Part shown: positions 35,652 through 46,178 of the stretch, piece by piece
Numbering within the stretch: position 1 is the stretch's first letter
Layout: each line of letters opens with the position of its first letter
Assembly (NCBI RefSeq): GCF_000219625.1
Contig: NC_018216.1
Coordinates: 2,418,001-2,482,000, forward strand
DNA from: Zymoseptoria tritici IPO323
Taxonomy: Eukaryota; Ascomycota; Dothideomycetes; Mycosphaerellales; Mycosphaerellaceae
DNA: 64,000 bases
Reading direction: 5' to 3'
Notes under the pieces: model-generated
What the model was told of the DNA's origin: nothing
The model's input: only the letters and a program-made list of their open reading frames with translations
Database searches by the model: none
Made by a program: the position numbers and the translations under genes

Positions 35652-35812
35652 CTTGACTATGAGCTCCGTGAAGCTGAGTATGCTGAAATCTGCGAGCCAT
35701 TCGATTCTGGGGTGCCCGAACTCACCGGAGCAGACACCGGCAAGTCGTCCGATCTCGAGGTCGCGCCCGTTGGGACCAATTTTTCGGGAAGTGTACCAAT
35801 CTTCTCGGCACC

Positions 35813-36371
35813 ATGGCTCAGCCGAAGCTCACTGTGACGGTACAGATTCCATACCATGTTGCTCTTCACTGGAGTCGCACACCAGCCGAGAATATCACCG
35901 CTGGCGACTTGCAACGTGTCGGCCTCCTCGTCCACAAAGCGGTTCACATTCCGACACAGCAGCTCCATGACCAGACGCCTGGAAAAGCCGAGGGAGAGAC
36001 CAGAGGAAAAGAGATCAAGAACAGCCCTCAGTTCGACGAGAAGTTCTCGGTCGCGTTCCACAAATGAGCCGGCTTTCAGACAGACCTGGAGATGTCCGGG
36101 AACATGACTGTGTGGGAAGTGAAGTTGATGCTGCAAGCCCGTGGAGGAGTACCGGCCAAGCAGATCGTCTTGTTCCACAAGGGCGATGGCCAACTGCCTG
36201 ACGATGCCACTGTGAAAGAGGTGGGTTCATTGTCATGATTCAAGCACCCGACACACTAGAACAACGCTGACTTTTCAATAACAGGTGGGAGTTCGTCCGG
36301 GCGATTTCATGACGTGGTCAGACATTCATACGCTCCTGCGCGTTGGCCATCCTGAGCCGGAAGAGGATTAG
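35813..36371 (+). CDS. Small ubiquitin-like (beta-grasp) protein
   Basis: The 3' part is firm. Residues read MTVWEVKLMLQ..GGVPAKQIVLFHKGDGQLPDDATVKEVGV..GD, which follows ubiquitin's pattern (T-x-x-x-V-K, G-I/V-P-x-x-Q, L-x-D-x-x-T/V, G/N-I/V). It is split by a 64-nt intron, 36221-36284, with branch CGCTGAC. The 5' part is uncertain. Preferred model: exon 35813-35839, intron 35840-36079, exon 36080-36220, exon 36285-36371, for 84 aa. Alternative: the 35813 frame reads on for 84 codons and meets one TGA at 36065-36067 in the same frame as the ubiquitin-like part. No C-terminal Gly-Gly is present (the end is acidic), so it is not a conjugated modifier. Confidence 0.65.
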
Positions 36372-36972
36372 TGATGTGGGATGTGAAGACAAGTGATTGC
36401 ACCGTGAAGTGCACAAAAGGGGCGCTCGGCTTTTGCAATGCGTCCCGCCATGATCAGTCGGGGTGACGAGGGCGTTCGGTTACACAATCGTGCTCGAGGG
36501 GGCCGAGATTCGAATCCGATTTCCAGGTAGCTGGTTGTCAGAAGTCAGACATTCCAAGCAAGCTTGGCGGAGAGAGTGACACTCATGGTGCTGCGAGCAA
36601 GAGTCTATTGCCTCTATTATCGTGGATTGCATCAGTGCTTGGTATCGATACATCACAGAAATCATCGCGTTGTGCCGGAATCAATGCTGCGAGAAGCGAT
36701 TCCCGTTCCCGACCCTGTCGAAGTCACCGCGCGCTATCCATAGCGGTCTGCGCATCGGGAAGGCGGGAGGAGATATCGTCAACCTTTCGAATGTCACTGA
36801 TCGAGCGAAGCATTGGAACCGGTTTGGGATCGTTTTGTCCATGATCGGCAGGCTCCCGGAGCGGAACTGCTCAATGCCTTATTCTTGATATACCGCGGTA
36901 AAGTCTATAGAGTGGAGTGGGTTAATGCAGACAACTTCCTTGCACGGAAGCGCCTCTCCGTCTATGTTTCTC
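36372..36972. other. Convergent 3' intergenic
   Basis: 600 bp between the stops of the ubiquitin-like gene (+) and cyanide hydratase (-). No gene or RNA recognised. Confidence 0.4.
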
Positions 36973-38148
36973 TCAAGCCTCCTCGGACTGCAATGGCTTG
37001 TTCAACCCCACGCGCTCCATCGTACTGACGATCTCGTGCTTGCCGGAGCCATTGATCTTGCTCACACTACTCTTCGGGTCCGTGTCGACCACCAAACGGA
37101 TGAGGTCCGGGCGCATGTAGTGCCCGCCGAAATCATTCAACGCTTTGCTGAGCTGTGCCTCGTTGAGGTCGATGTCGACGAACACCAGCCCTTCAAAGTC
37201 TTCCGTAGGCTTCTCAATCAAGCGCTGTCCGTCGGGTCCGTAGATTCGAGTGTTGCCGTTGTAGACGTGATGATCTTCAGGTTCCTTGCCGGGAGGCGTC
37301 TGCAACTTCACGCCCTCGGCGGAGATGGTCTGGAAGGGTGCGAGCGTGTACGAGCCTGTCTCGATGGCGTACGCCGGGGTCACAATGTCAGCATTGGCGT
37401 CGCTGATGTTGGTGTATGGGTCCGGGTAGGTGAGGGTGGAGGCGTGCGGGTAAAGCGGCCTGATGAGCGAGCTCAGTCAGCTTCGTCGAGCGTAGAAGCG
37501 AGCGACGTAATCAGGATGCAGGACTTACCATGCAGCGACGTGGACCTGTTCGCCGAGCGAAACGGCGTAGGACTTCAAAAACGGGTTCATGTTCTCCCAG
37601 CAGTTCAACTGCCCGATTCGGCCGATTTCAGTGTCCACCACCATGGAGGTGGTGTCGCCCGTGCCGTCCCCAAAGACGAGGCGTTCCACATGCGTCGCGC
37701 GGATCTTACGACGGTGGTTGATGACATTGCCTTGCGGATCGATGAAGACTTGCGTCGTGTACAGACTGTTGAGGTCCAATTCGGAGTATCCAAGGGACAC
37801 GAAAATGGAATTCTCCTTTGCTGCAGCACGAATGCGGTGCATTTCAGGAGAATCCGAGGCGAGACTGTTCTCGCGGTATTTCTTCAACAGAGGCAAGCTC
37901 TCTTGGTAAGTGACCTTCCACATCCTGCAATCTGCTTAGCAAACGTCCGGTGAATGACCTGCGAATTGTAAGGCTCACCAGTAGGGGTAGCCAGGAATCC
38001 AGAGCTCGGGGAATGCCACCAGTTTGCAGCCCGCCTTGCCCGCCTCGTTGATCCAGTGGATGGTCTTCTGGACAGACAATTCCAGATTGAGCCAGCCAGG
38101 CTCGGCGTTGACGGCCGCAGCCTTGTACTTCGTGATGGTAGCAACCAT
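36973..38148 (-). CDS. Cyanide hydratase (nitrilase superfamily)
   Basis: Three exons: 38148-37979, 37924-37529 and 37459-36973, giving 350 aa. Donors are GTGAGC and GTAAGT, and both introns split Trp codons at family-conserved PYW|MW and AAW|P positions. The nitrilase triad is visible as Glu48 (AFPELW), Lys130 (HRRKI) and Cys165 (LNCWENM). The run [21 protein letters not shown] and the TPAYAIETG and [15 protein letters not shown] blocks match fungal cyanide hydratases (EC 4.2.1.66), which convert cyanide to formamide in the cytosol. Length is near the usual 350-370 aa. The enzyme is common in fungi that meet cyanogenic plants. No formamidase gene is seen nearby. Nitrilase proper is the alternative, but the tail blocks favour cyanide hydratase. 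Confidence 0.92.
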
Positions 38149-39684
38149 TTCTGGACTTGGAAAATATGCTTGGGATTGTGTGGAGAGGATGTTGATGTCG
38201 GTGTCGATGTGGTAGGCTCATCGTTCAGTCCAGAGTCTACCTTCTTATAGCCATCTCGCGGCCACCCGACCCGTCGCTGTCAGATACCGCAATGGTATCG
38301 ACTTCGGCGACGTGCTTCCCATCAGCATCGTGTTCGTTGATACCTACGACACACATCGACTTGGCGGCTGCGGTAGGCACAGCGAGCGCGAGGTGCATAT
38401 GATCATGGAACATACCTTCATTACGTCCGAATGGTGGCCGAGATGCACGTTCGCTTTCGGCCCGAGCGATGCATCCATAAATTGCCCTTCTTGAACGGGA
38501 GGCTTAAAGATAGATGTCAGCAAGTCCACATGAACCAGCACGACACCAGGGTACAGGAGTGAATGCGGATGAGCTGCTGCGGTATATCGTTATGTGCCGT
38601 CGACAGTCACTCCAATCGTAGCTGGCCCCTTCAGTCATCGAGAAGTGGTCCCTCATTGCTGACGACATCTTGATTCTCTGTACGGCGAAAGTGAGCGAGC
38701 CCAGCGCAGTCGTCTTCCTTGCTAGTCTTCTCCACTTGCGCGCGTTCCCTTGAGTGAATTGTTTGCAAAGAGTGTTTTGCACGACTGAGCGACCGTGGTC
38801 ATGCGTCCTGGCGCGGTTGGCATGCAAAGAGATGAGTCCTTGGTAAATTGATTAGCGGTGAAGAACAGCGAGCCTAGGAGATGTAGTGGAGGTGACCTCC
38901 AGCCCAGGGAGGCCGTTGCCGGACGTGTGGCATTGCTTTCCGGTATGGTCGCCGCGAGCAAGTGAATCTCAAAGAGATTGCAAGCAGGTCGACCCATGTG
39001 TAGATCTCGACATGACGCTACATACCTTGAATCGCTAAGGTAGTGCCACGCTCATTAAGTCATTACAGAGCTCGGCATCCATTTCGGCAGTCGTGTCGGG
39101 TTGGCACTCCACTCGAGGCGATCTCAGTACGCCAACCAATCTCAGCCACCCTACCAGCCCGACATGCCCATGGATGGATCACCAGAAAACTGCGATGATC
39201 AGCACATCGCTCAGAAGTATCGACATGTGACTAGTAAGAACAGGACCAGCCAGGACAATCGTGAAAGGCACATGTTCGGCATAGGAGATGGATGCCAGTC
39301 TACAGCTTGAAATGCGTGCAGCGATGGTCCTTCGCCGAATAGTGTTGTCTCATCTCAAGCCGGGCATCTTGTGCAGCTTTCACAAAAGGTGAAAGGCGAT
39401 GTGCTCGGAGGGTCAGGCCGCTGGAGGTAACTTGGCGGAGGAGATGCAACTTACTGTGGTGAAGAGGAAAGTCCAGCGCGCTGCTGCAATTCGCATGAGC
39501 GAGGCCGGCCGATTGATCAAAGGTGAGCCTACACAATTCCACATGTTCAGTTCCATCGGACTGAGACCATTAGCAGAGATTGAACCGTGTTCATTCTTCA
39601 TTCCACGGTTTTCTGAAAATCGTATGGGTATACCTACAGATCCAGCATCTATGCTTTGCAACTTTTGACCGCCACGTCTCACAA
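38149..39684. other. Intergenic
   Basis: 1.5 kb between the start of cyanide hydratase and the stop of CCT8, both on the - strand. It includes the cyanide hydratase promoter. Only short featureless open frames are present on both strands. Confidence 0.4.
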
Positions 39685-41461
39685 TCAGTCCTCATCCCAG
39701 TTGGGGTTGGGGCCGGGAGGTTTCGGTCCTCCAGCTTGTCTCGCCACGATGATCTGATCCACGCTCAAAACTGTCCGCGCAGCTTCTGTTGCGAGCTTGA
39801 TGGCCCAAGACTTGCAAACCATGAGATCCAGAATACCCTCCTCCTCTGCGTCTAAAGTTCCGCTGCCGGAGCTACCGCTCGTGTCCAAGTCGACACCAAG
39901 GCATGGAATGTCATCATCGCTATCCTCCTCCTCCTCCTTCGCGTTGCCGTTTGCTTGCTTCGACTTTGTTGCTGGAACGCTGTGATGTGCTGTGTAGAGC
40001 TTGGCGAGGACCTCTGTGGCGTCGAGGCCTGCGCTCTCGGCAAGTGTGCGCGGGATGACTTCGAAAGCTTCGGCGTATTTCCTGATGGCATATTGCGCAA
40101 GGCCAGATGTCCTGTCCGCGAGAGCAGTGATGCGCTCGATAAGCTGCATTTCAGTGGCGCCAGCTCCGGGCACTAATCTAGGATCTCTGGTGATGGCCTT
40201 GAAGACGTTGACGCCATCGTCGACTGCTCGCTCCACGTCGTCCAGGTGGTTGTGAGTGGCTCCGCGGAGGACCAACGTGGCGGTTCGGGTCTGGTCATTC
40301 TCCTGTCTGAAGACGGTCACGCGGTCTCCTCCCATTTCGAGAGTCTCGACAATATCGACGCTGCCCATCTCGTCTGGCATGGGTGCGCCGAGGCGTGCGA
40401 GCGGTGTTGCACCGACCACTCTGCATAGCCGTCGGAGCTCGAACTTTGACAGGACCTTGATGACAAGAATGCCAAAGCGGTTGAGATAGTGCAACGCAAG
40501 CTCGCCAACGGGCCCTCCAGCAACGACGACGCGCAGTCCAGAGTCGTGCAGCTCCTTGATCGTGTTCTCCATTTGTGACTCCTCGCCCTTTGTGAAGTTG
40601 TAAAGCTCCTTGCTGTTCTTCAAAAGGACTGTTCCCTTGGTCTCCGTCTGTGAGATGTCGATCGGGCAGCTGAAGACGCCGACCTTTGCTTTCTCCGCCT
40701 TCTTAATGCTGCCATCGGGTTCACGTCCAAAGACCATACCCTTGACGACTTTGGACTGCTCCAATGCACCACCCATGATCTTCACCACCCGGATGTTGTC
40801 GATGTTGAAGTTGTATGGATTCTTGGGAAGCACCGCAAGGACAGCCTCAGCGACCAGACCTGCCAGGAAATCCTCGGACCCAGACTGCTTGGCAGCAACA
40901 ACTGTGCGGATGGCCTTTGCAAGCTCTGCCTGGTCACGAATGTTCTCCACCTTGTCGACTTCCAGCTCTTCCAGCGCCTTGAGCGCATATTTCCCAGCGC
41001 GCTCGTATCCTTGAACAATCTCACTGGTCTTCAGTCCCATGCGGAGCAGCTCTTCCGCTTTCTTCAACAGCTCTCCCGCAAACACAATGACCATGTTTGT
41101 GGCATCTCCCATCTCCGCCTCTTGTTGTTGCGACGCCATGACCAGGAGCTTAGCAGCTGGGTGCACAACTTCGAGTTCTCGGAGGATAGTCGCCGCATCG
41201 TTTGTGAGAATCATTTTCTGCAGGTGATTGATAACAATCTTGTTGCGTCCGTACGGCCCGAGGGATGTCTGCACTGTAGAGGCGATCGTCCGGCAGGCAT
41301 CGATGTTTCTGATGACAGCGCCATCCTCGGCGTCGTAGCTATTGGGTGAGTGTCAGTGGAAGTCGTGTCTTGAAATTATGTAGCAACGAGAGATGTCCGT
41401 ACTTTTGGTAGCCAGCTTTGAACAAGCCGGCGTTGGGTGCGTTTGGTATTGACAGCGACAT
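39685..41461 (-). CDS. CCT8: Chaperonin CCT theta subunit
   Basis: Two exons: 41461-41403 and 41338-39685 (intron donor GTACGG, acceptor ATAG), giving 570 aa. The chaperonin fold is clear: TSLGPYGRNK and LTNDAATI (nucleotide-binding equatorial domain), the GDATN variant of GDGTN, a central apical domain, and GAGATEMQL towards the C-terminus. The theta-specific N-terminus (LFKAGYQNYDAEDGAV) and ATPLARLGAPMPDEMG identify the subunit. It is one of eight different subunits of the cytosolic TRiC/CCT ring that folds actin, tubulin and WD proteins. The C-terminal part carries a Ser/Glu/Asp-rich insertion (about residues 495-530) and a Gly/Pro-rich end. Confidence 0.96.
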
Positions 41462-41808
41462 GTCGACGCTTGTGATGTGTTCCTGCGACCTCGAGTATTC
41501 GGATGTGCAAGTTTGAGAAGATGAAGAGGTGGAATGGCGGTTTTGGGTGTTTGAGCTCTTGCAACGAAGTTCGCGGCGCGTTGAAATCTTGAGGCTGCAC
41601 CGCCACATCTGCTTTAGATAACTGTGGCGCACATATTTGGAGAGAATGAACAGAGACAGATCAGAACAGATCCCCAAGCCCAATGTAAGGTAACATTCAT
41701 CACAGTTTCGATGCTCGCTATGTATTTTGATACACGATTTGTACAATGCCAATCATCCCAATCCCGACGCTATGCATAACAACCAAAACTCCTCCGATAT
41801 TCATGCGC
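41462..41808. other. Intergenic
   Basis: 347 bp between the CCT8 start and the stop of the PPR-like gene on the same strand. It holds the CCT8 promoter. No other feature. Confidence 0.4.
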
Positions 41809-44800
41809 TCACTTTGAACCCACGTACCATCTGAACGCCGCTGCCTTCCCATCCGGCATGATGAGATCTCTCCTGAAGAGCAACCGATACCTCTTCACCC
41901 ATTCCCTATCCCGAATCAGTTCTGCGGTTCTCTGTACCCGAGGTTGTGGCCCGCTGGGGAGGTTGAGACTAGGCGCAAGACGCCCTCGTGCTCTGCGAAG
42001 TGCGACCTGACTGACTGGTGCGACGTCTCGCTGCTTCATGCTTTGGTCTTCCTCCATGCCTGACTGCAGGCTGGGATCGTACCGCGGCTCGACCTCTCCA
42101 ATCATATCCTGCTCCAGATCCTTCCTCAGCTCACTGGGCAGTGGTGGAAGCTGCTGTTGCCTAGCGGTGGAGACCATGCTTCTGACAAGCCTCTGGCCAA
42201 AGATATTCATCCTAATCCTCTGCATGTTGCGTCGCTTGGACACACACGCGCACCACCACTTTAATTCACGGGCGAACTTGCCGTCCAGATGCCCTCGACG
42301 CGCGGTCGTGGGGGAAGAATTGAAGTCTCGCCAGCACGCCTTTAGTGTGTCGAGAAAGAGCCTGTCAATGGCCATGTCCTTTGATAGCACAGTCTGCACG
42401 ACCCATCTGACTCCCGGGCGGTCGCGCTGAGCTGTGTATGCCTTCATGTACACTGTGAGGGTTGCGAGATCCACCGAGTCCTTGGGAACCCACTTCGAAT
42501 CGTAGATCGTATTCAGGAGGTTGACAGCATGCTTGGCCAGGCGATTGTTGATCAGAACATCGGCAGCGGTGGTGCCAATGTGATTGTTGACCGGGAAGCC
42601 GTTCTCCGAATTTATCTTGTAGTACTCAAGAACTGTGTTCTGAAGCTGAGCAACGTCTTTTCTCTCCGACCCAGAAAGGCTGTAGATCTTCTGGATTGTA
42701 TATGCAACCATGGCACGGCGAGTGTCCATGCCAGCTGAGTTAGCATTGGCTATGATGGTTGAGGCTTCCCGAAGCCCGCCTAAAGCCTTGCGAACCGACG
42801 CCTCGACAGCAATCTCAAGTACCAAGATCGATGGCGGCAGTCTTGACCGCGAAAGGGATCCGTAGTAAAGGTCCATCACCTTCGCATAGTCTTGGAGCGA
42901 CAACGCGAGGACCATGGCTTTTTCCACTGCGTTCTTGCTCGATGCAGGCTTGTCGAATGGTGGATACGACCACTCCGGCCCACGGTCTTCGTCCATTGCT
43001 GTCGCATCCCAGCGCAATGGGCCAATGTCTTGGCCGTCGCGCATTGTAATCTCGCTCAATGAACCCTCATCGTTCGGTAGTCCGTCCGTTGGGGCGATGC
43101 CATCGAAGTTCTCGCTTGTCCCGAAGGGAACTTGCCTGACAGGGCCAGCGGTCGTACTCAAACCAGCGTCGAGTAGGGCCAAACTCTGACTTGCGCGATC
43201 GCGAATGAGAGACCTGTTTTGTCCTCTGGCTTTCCGCAAATCGTAGCCAGCAGAAGCCTTAATAAGGCTGGCAAACCGCTCTTTCTCGATGCCGCCCGGC
43301 CAGTCAGCTGCTAAGCCTTTGCAATATTTGACCAGCAGCGTGCTCGGCGGCCGCTGATCGTAATAGTACTTGCTGAGAAGCTTCACCGCCAGGCCCGCAT
43401 CCAGTTGAAATCCATGCCCAAGTACTTTTGAGTGCCGGATCCAATGCGGTACAAAATCCATGCGCCGACTGCTGACGAAATTCTGCAGAACAAAGCTATG
43501 TACGCTTCGATTAGGTACGAAGCCCAAGTTTACGATGAGGTCTGTGACAAACTTCCAGGTCTGCGCCGCGGTGTGCTCTTCGGTGTACCTCTTTATTAAA
43601 TTCGCGACATTTCGGGTCGTGGAGTGTGTGTTGGTAAACCTTCCAGAGTCCTGGATCATTTCCAGGAGGGAATGGACTTGCGGCCAGGCATTCTTCTTGG
43701 CCAGTGACGCAGCAATAAGGGTGAGCGTTCCTGCGTCACGAGAGCCTCCCTTGAATAGGTCGGAAAGCAACGCGAGAGCCTTTTCGGGCTGATTTGCCTC
43801 ATTCATAATCTGGACCAGAGCGACCTCGATCTGCCCTTGAGAGGTTGCGTTCGGAAATTGCGCTGCCCGCCGCGACTTGGAGAACTCATAGCATTGCCAC
43901 ACGTTGTTCCAGTTGCGCTGCGACTTCCAGATGTGCCACAGACGATCGCATGTGATGACAGCATCGGTTGCAGCACGGCCTGATAAAGGTAGAGAGCTGA
44001 GCAAATCGTCCGAAAGGTCACGGCCTTGCCCATTCTGGAAGTTGGGCAGAGATTTGGCGTGCAAGGAAGCCGCTGCCAATTTAGCCTTTGCCGAATCGCT
44101 CAATAGCCGAAGAAATGCCATCCTGCTAGAGCTGCTCACCAGAACTTGCACGATGGGCGATAATGCGTGGTAGGAATTGCGCAGCTGGCAAACACTCAGA
44201 AGGTCCTCAAATAGATCTGTTGAAACTGTTTTGGACTGCATCTTCATGCACGAAGCCACGGCGGTCGCACACAGGACTACATCATCGTGCTCCAGAAGCG
44301 CAGCAGCGATTTTGTATTGATGGGGCAGCCAGACTATGGTGCGTTGTGGGCGTCGGACGGCCTTGACTGCCAGACTTGCTGCCTTGATGGCATAGAAAGC
44401 ACGGCGAGGGTTCCCAAGCGAGAGGCACTTCTGACAATTTGTCTCGACAGCACGATCGAGGGCTGTAGGATCGCCTGAGTCAATGAGCTGAGCAAGGTTC
44501 GAGAGGATTTGACGCTCGGCCAGAGGGTGGGATGCGCCCTTAAGCCTGACTGACAGGGCTCCAGAGGCAGCATGGAGAAGGTAATGAATGCGTGCGGAGT
44601 GGTCCACGTCCTGTAGAATACTTGTGTAGAAGTCCGTCACTTCTTGCGGCTGCGCCACCTCGATTAAATGCGGCCATGCATTGCAGATCTTTTCCAGAGT
44701 GTCCCCGGCCAACGGTCCGCTGGCCAGCAGCTTTTCTACAGAGGCCCGAATATCTTCCAGCGTACCATAGCGCAGTGAGTTCTCTAAAGTGCTGCTGCTT

Positions 44801-45864
44801 AGCCATAACTTGGGCGCCCCATTGGACGAATTCAATACTCCTGCGATCTCTTCGTTGGATCGGGGAGTATTCGTCAAGGTTGTGCTGGATGAAGACAGCT
44901 GCTCGCTCCCTGTTTCCAAATCAGAGGGTTTCCCTAAGTCATGTTCGGACTCGGCCGCGGATATCGTCTCGAATTCGGAAGCATTGCCGGATCTAGCTTC
45001 TGGCACAGCCTTTGCTATGGAGTTGGGGTTATGTGCAAGCACGTGTGCGGAGTCCGGCAGAGTTGACTCCAGGACGGACGAGGGCTCAGTGTCGGGCATA
45101 GGCTCGGCATCCAGTCTCACACTTGTCCGGGCTCGTTGGTCACGAGACTTGGACAGTGTGGCAGATCTGCCAAGTCGCTCCCGTCCGCTCCTCACGGACG
45201 CCGGACGGGAGAGAGATCTGGTCCGCGCAGGCTGTATCTGCGGGCTCTCAATTTGTTCCCTAGTGTTCGAGCTCGATCCGACTTTCGCAGTTGAAGCCCG
45301 CCGACTCAAGCTACTACTTTGCAGCGAACGTGTCTCCCAAGACGCAGCAGATTCCTCCTCTTGATTTCCAGATCTGGTGGACGATGCCGGTTCGGACCTC
45401 GATGCTTCTGGAGATGGCGATTTGACACCTCTGGATCTTCGAATCGACAATGTCCGCGCACTTCGTTCGCGACGCTTCGCCGATCGATCCAGCTCATGCG
45501 CGGTGAGCTGCGTATATGCGCTGCCTACGAACGAAGGGAGCTCTGGGCCCCGTACTGACCGTCCATCGAATTCGTTGATTTCATCCAGCGTAAAGTTCTG
45601 TGTCCTGTTTCCCGATCTGGAACTTCCACTCGCTTGTCCAGGGCCTGATTCCTGCACTGTTCTTGCGGCATTGCTTACATGCTTCGGACTCTGTCGTAGC
45701 CGCTTCGCATTGTCTGCTATCGTCTGAACATAGTTGGTTCGTCTGCGACGCTCCTCCGCGCATAGTGTCGCAAGCCCCACAACGGTTCCAGAGGATATGT
45801 AAGCGAGCTGATATAGTCGTTTAAGTGCTGCGCGAGAGGGCGCAGGTCGGGGTGTGCTGAACAT
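41809..45864 (-). CDS. Large PPR/TPR-like repeat protein, probably mitochondrial
   Basis: A single long exon of 1,351 codons. The N-terminus (MFSTPRPAPSRAALKRLYQ) is basic and lacks acidic residues, as in mitochondrial presequences, and is followed by one hydrophobic stretch (YISSGTVVGLATLC). Residues about 60-340 are low-complexity Ser/Arg/Glu. From about 350 to 1,200 the sequence is repeated helical pairs in the style of pentatricopeptide repeats (for example VDLATLTVYMKAYTAQRDRPGVRWV). The C-terminus is a conserved basic block ending RDLIMPDG..AAFRWYVG. PPR proteins bind organelle RNA, so a role in mitochondrial RNA processing or translation is likely but not shown. It shares a 314-bp divergent promoter with the next gene. 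Confidence 0.8.
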   Translation of the reverse strand: MFSTPRPAPSRAALKRLYQLAYISSGTVVGLATLCAEERRRRTNYVQTIADNAKRLRQSPKHVSNAARTVQESGPGQASGSSRSGNRTQNFTLDEINEFDGRSVRGPELPSFVGSAYTQLTAHELDRSAKRRERSARTLSIRRSRGVKSPSPEASRSEPASSTRSGNQEEESAASWETRSLQSSSLSRRASTAKVGSSSNTREQIESPQIQPARTRSLSRPASVRSGRERLGRSATLSKSRDQRARTSVRLDAEPMPDTEPSSVLESTLPDSAHVLAHNPNSIAKAVPEARSGNASEFETISAAESEHDLGKPSDLETGSEQLSSSSTTLTNTPRSNEEIAGVLNSSNGAPKLWLSSSTLENSLRYGTLEDIRASVEKLLASGPLAGDTLEKICNAWPHLIEVAQPQEVTDFYTSILQDVDHSARIHYLLHAASGALSVRLKGASHPLAERQILSNLAQLIDSGDPTALDRAVETNCQKCLSLGNPRRAFYAIKAASLAVKAVRRPQRTIVWLPHQYKIAAALLEHDDVVLCATAVASCMKMQSKTVSTDLFEDLLSVCQLRNSYHALSPIVQVLVSSSSRMAFLRLLSDSAKAKLAAASLHAKSLPNFQNGQGRDLSDDLLSSLPLSGRAATDAVITCDRLWHIWKSQRNWNNVWQCYEFSKSRRAAQFPNATSQGQIEVALVQIMNEANQPEKALALLSDLFKGGSRDAGTLTLIAASLAKKNAWPQVHSLLEMIQDSGRFTNTHSTTRNVANLIKRYTEEHTAAQTWKFVTDLIVNLGFVPNRSVHSFVLQNFVSSRRMDFVPHWIRHSKVLGHGFQLDAGLAVKLLSKYYYDQRPPSTLLVKYCKGLAADWPGGIEKERFASLIKASAGYDLRKARGQNRSLIRDRASQSLALLDAGLSTTAGPVRQVPFGTSENFDGIAPTDGLPNDEGSLSEITMRDGQDIGPLRWDATAMDEDRGPEWSYPPFDKPASSKNAVEKAMVLALSLQDYAKVMDLYYGSLSRSRLPPSILVLEIAVEASVRKALGGLREASTIIANANSAGMDTRRAMVAYTIQKIYSLSGSERKDVAQLQNTVLEYYKINSENGFPVNNHIGTTAADVLINNRLAKHAVNLLNTIYDSKWVPKDSVDLATLTVYMKAYTAQRDRPGVRWVVQTVLSKDMAIDRLFLDTLKACWRDFNSSPTTARRGHLDGKFARELKWWCACVSKRRNMQRIRMNIFGQRLVRSMVSTARQQQLPPLPSELRKDLEQDMIGEVEPRYDPSLQSGMEEDQSMKQRDVAPVSQVALRRARGRLAPSLNLPSGPQPRVQRTAELIRDREWVKRYRLLFRRDLIMPDGKAAAFRWYVGSK

Positions 45865-46178
45865 TGCTGCGCCATGTTGGCCATGGGTTCAACAGCGATG
45901 CATTCGGTTCGTTGGAGTGAAGGGGCCGCCCAGAGTCGAGGTCGTGTGTACTGAAGAAAGGTGTTTGCATGAAACACATTTCGCGCCGATGTCGAAGAGC
46001 GCCTCATCGACAGAATACTAGCGCCGAGTTTATTCTCACCTCCGGAATCTTCAACTTCTGGACCCTCACCATTACACCACAACAGCGATTCCACGATAAA
46101 CGTGTTTTCCATCGACGTTTGCTTCCGATCAGCCTGGCCCTGCTTCCTGGATTTTGTGTACGAGTGCATGGCTGCAGG
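45865..46178. promoter_or_regulatory. Divergent promoter between two probable mitochondrial genes
   Basis: 314 bp separate the ATG of the PPR-like gene (-) and the preferred ATG of the SEL1-like gene (+). If the upstream Met at 45969 is used for the + gene, the gap shrinks to 104 bp. No TATA-like element stands out. Confidence 0.5.

Noticed and set aside
35657..36193. 178-codon frame on the - strand
   Set aside because: It is antisense to the ubiquitin-like exon, whose family motif and intron support the + strand. No feature supports the - reading.
36500..36530. tRNA B-box-like sequence (attcgaatcc)
   Set aside because: Flanking bases do not form a T-stem, and no anticodon arm or acceptor stem could be folded upstream.
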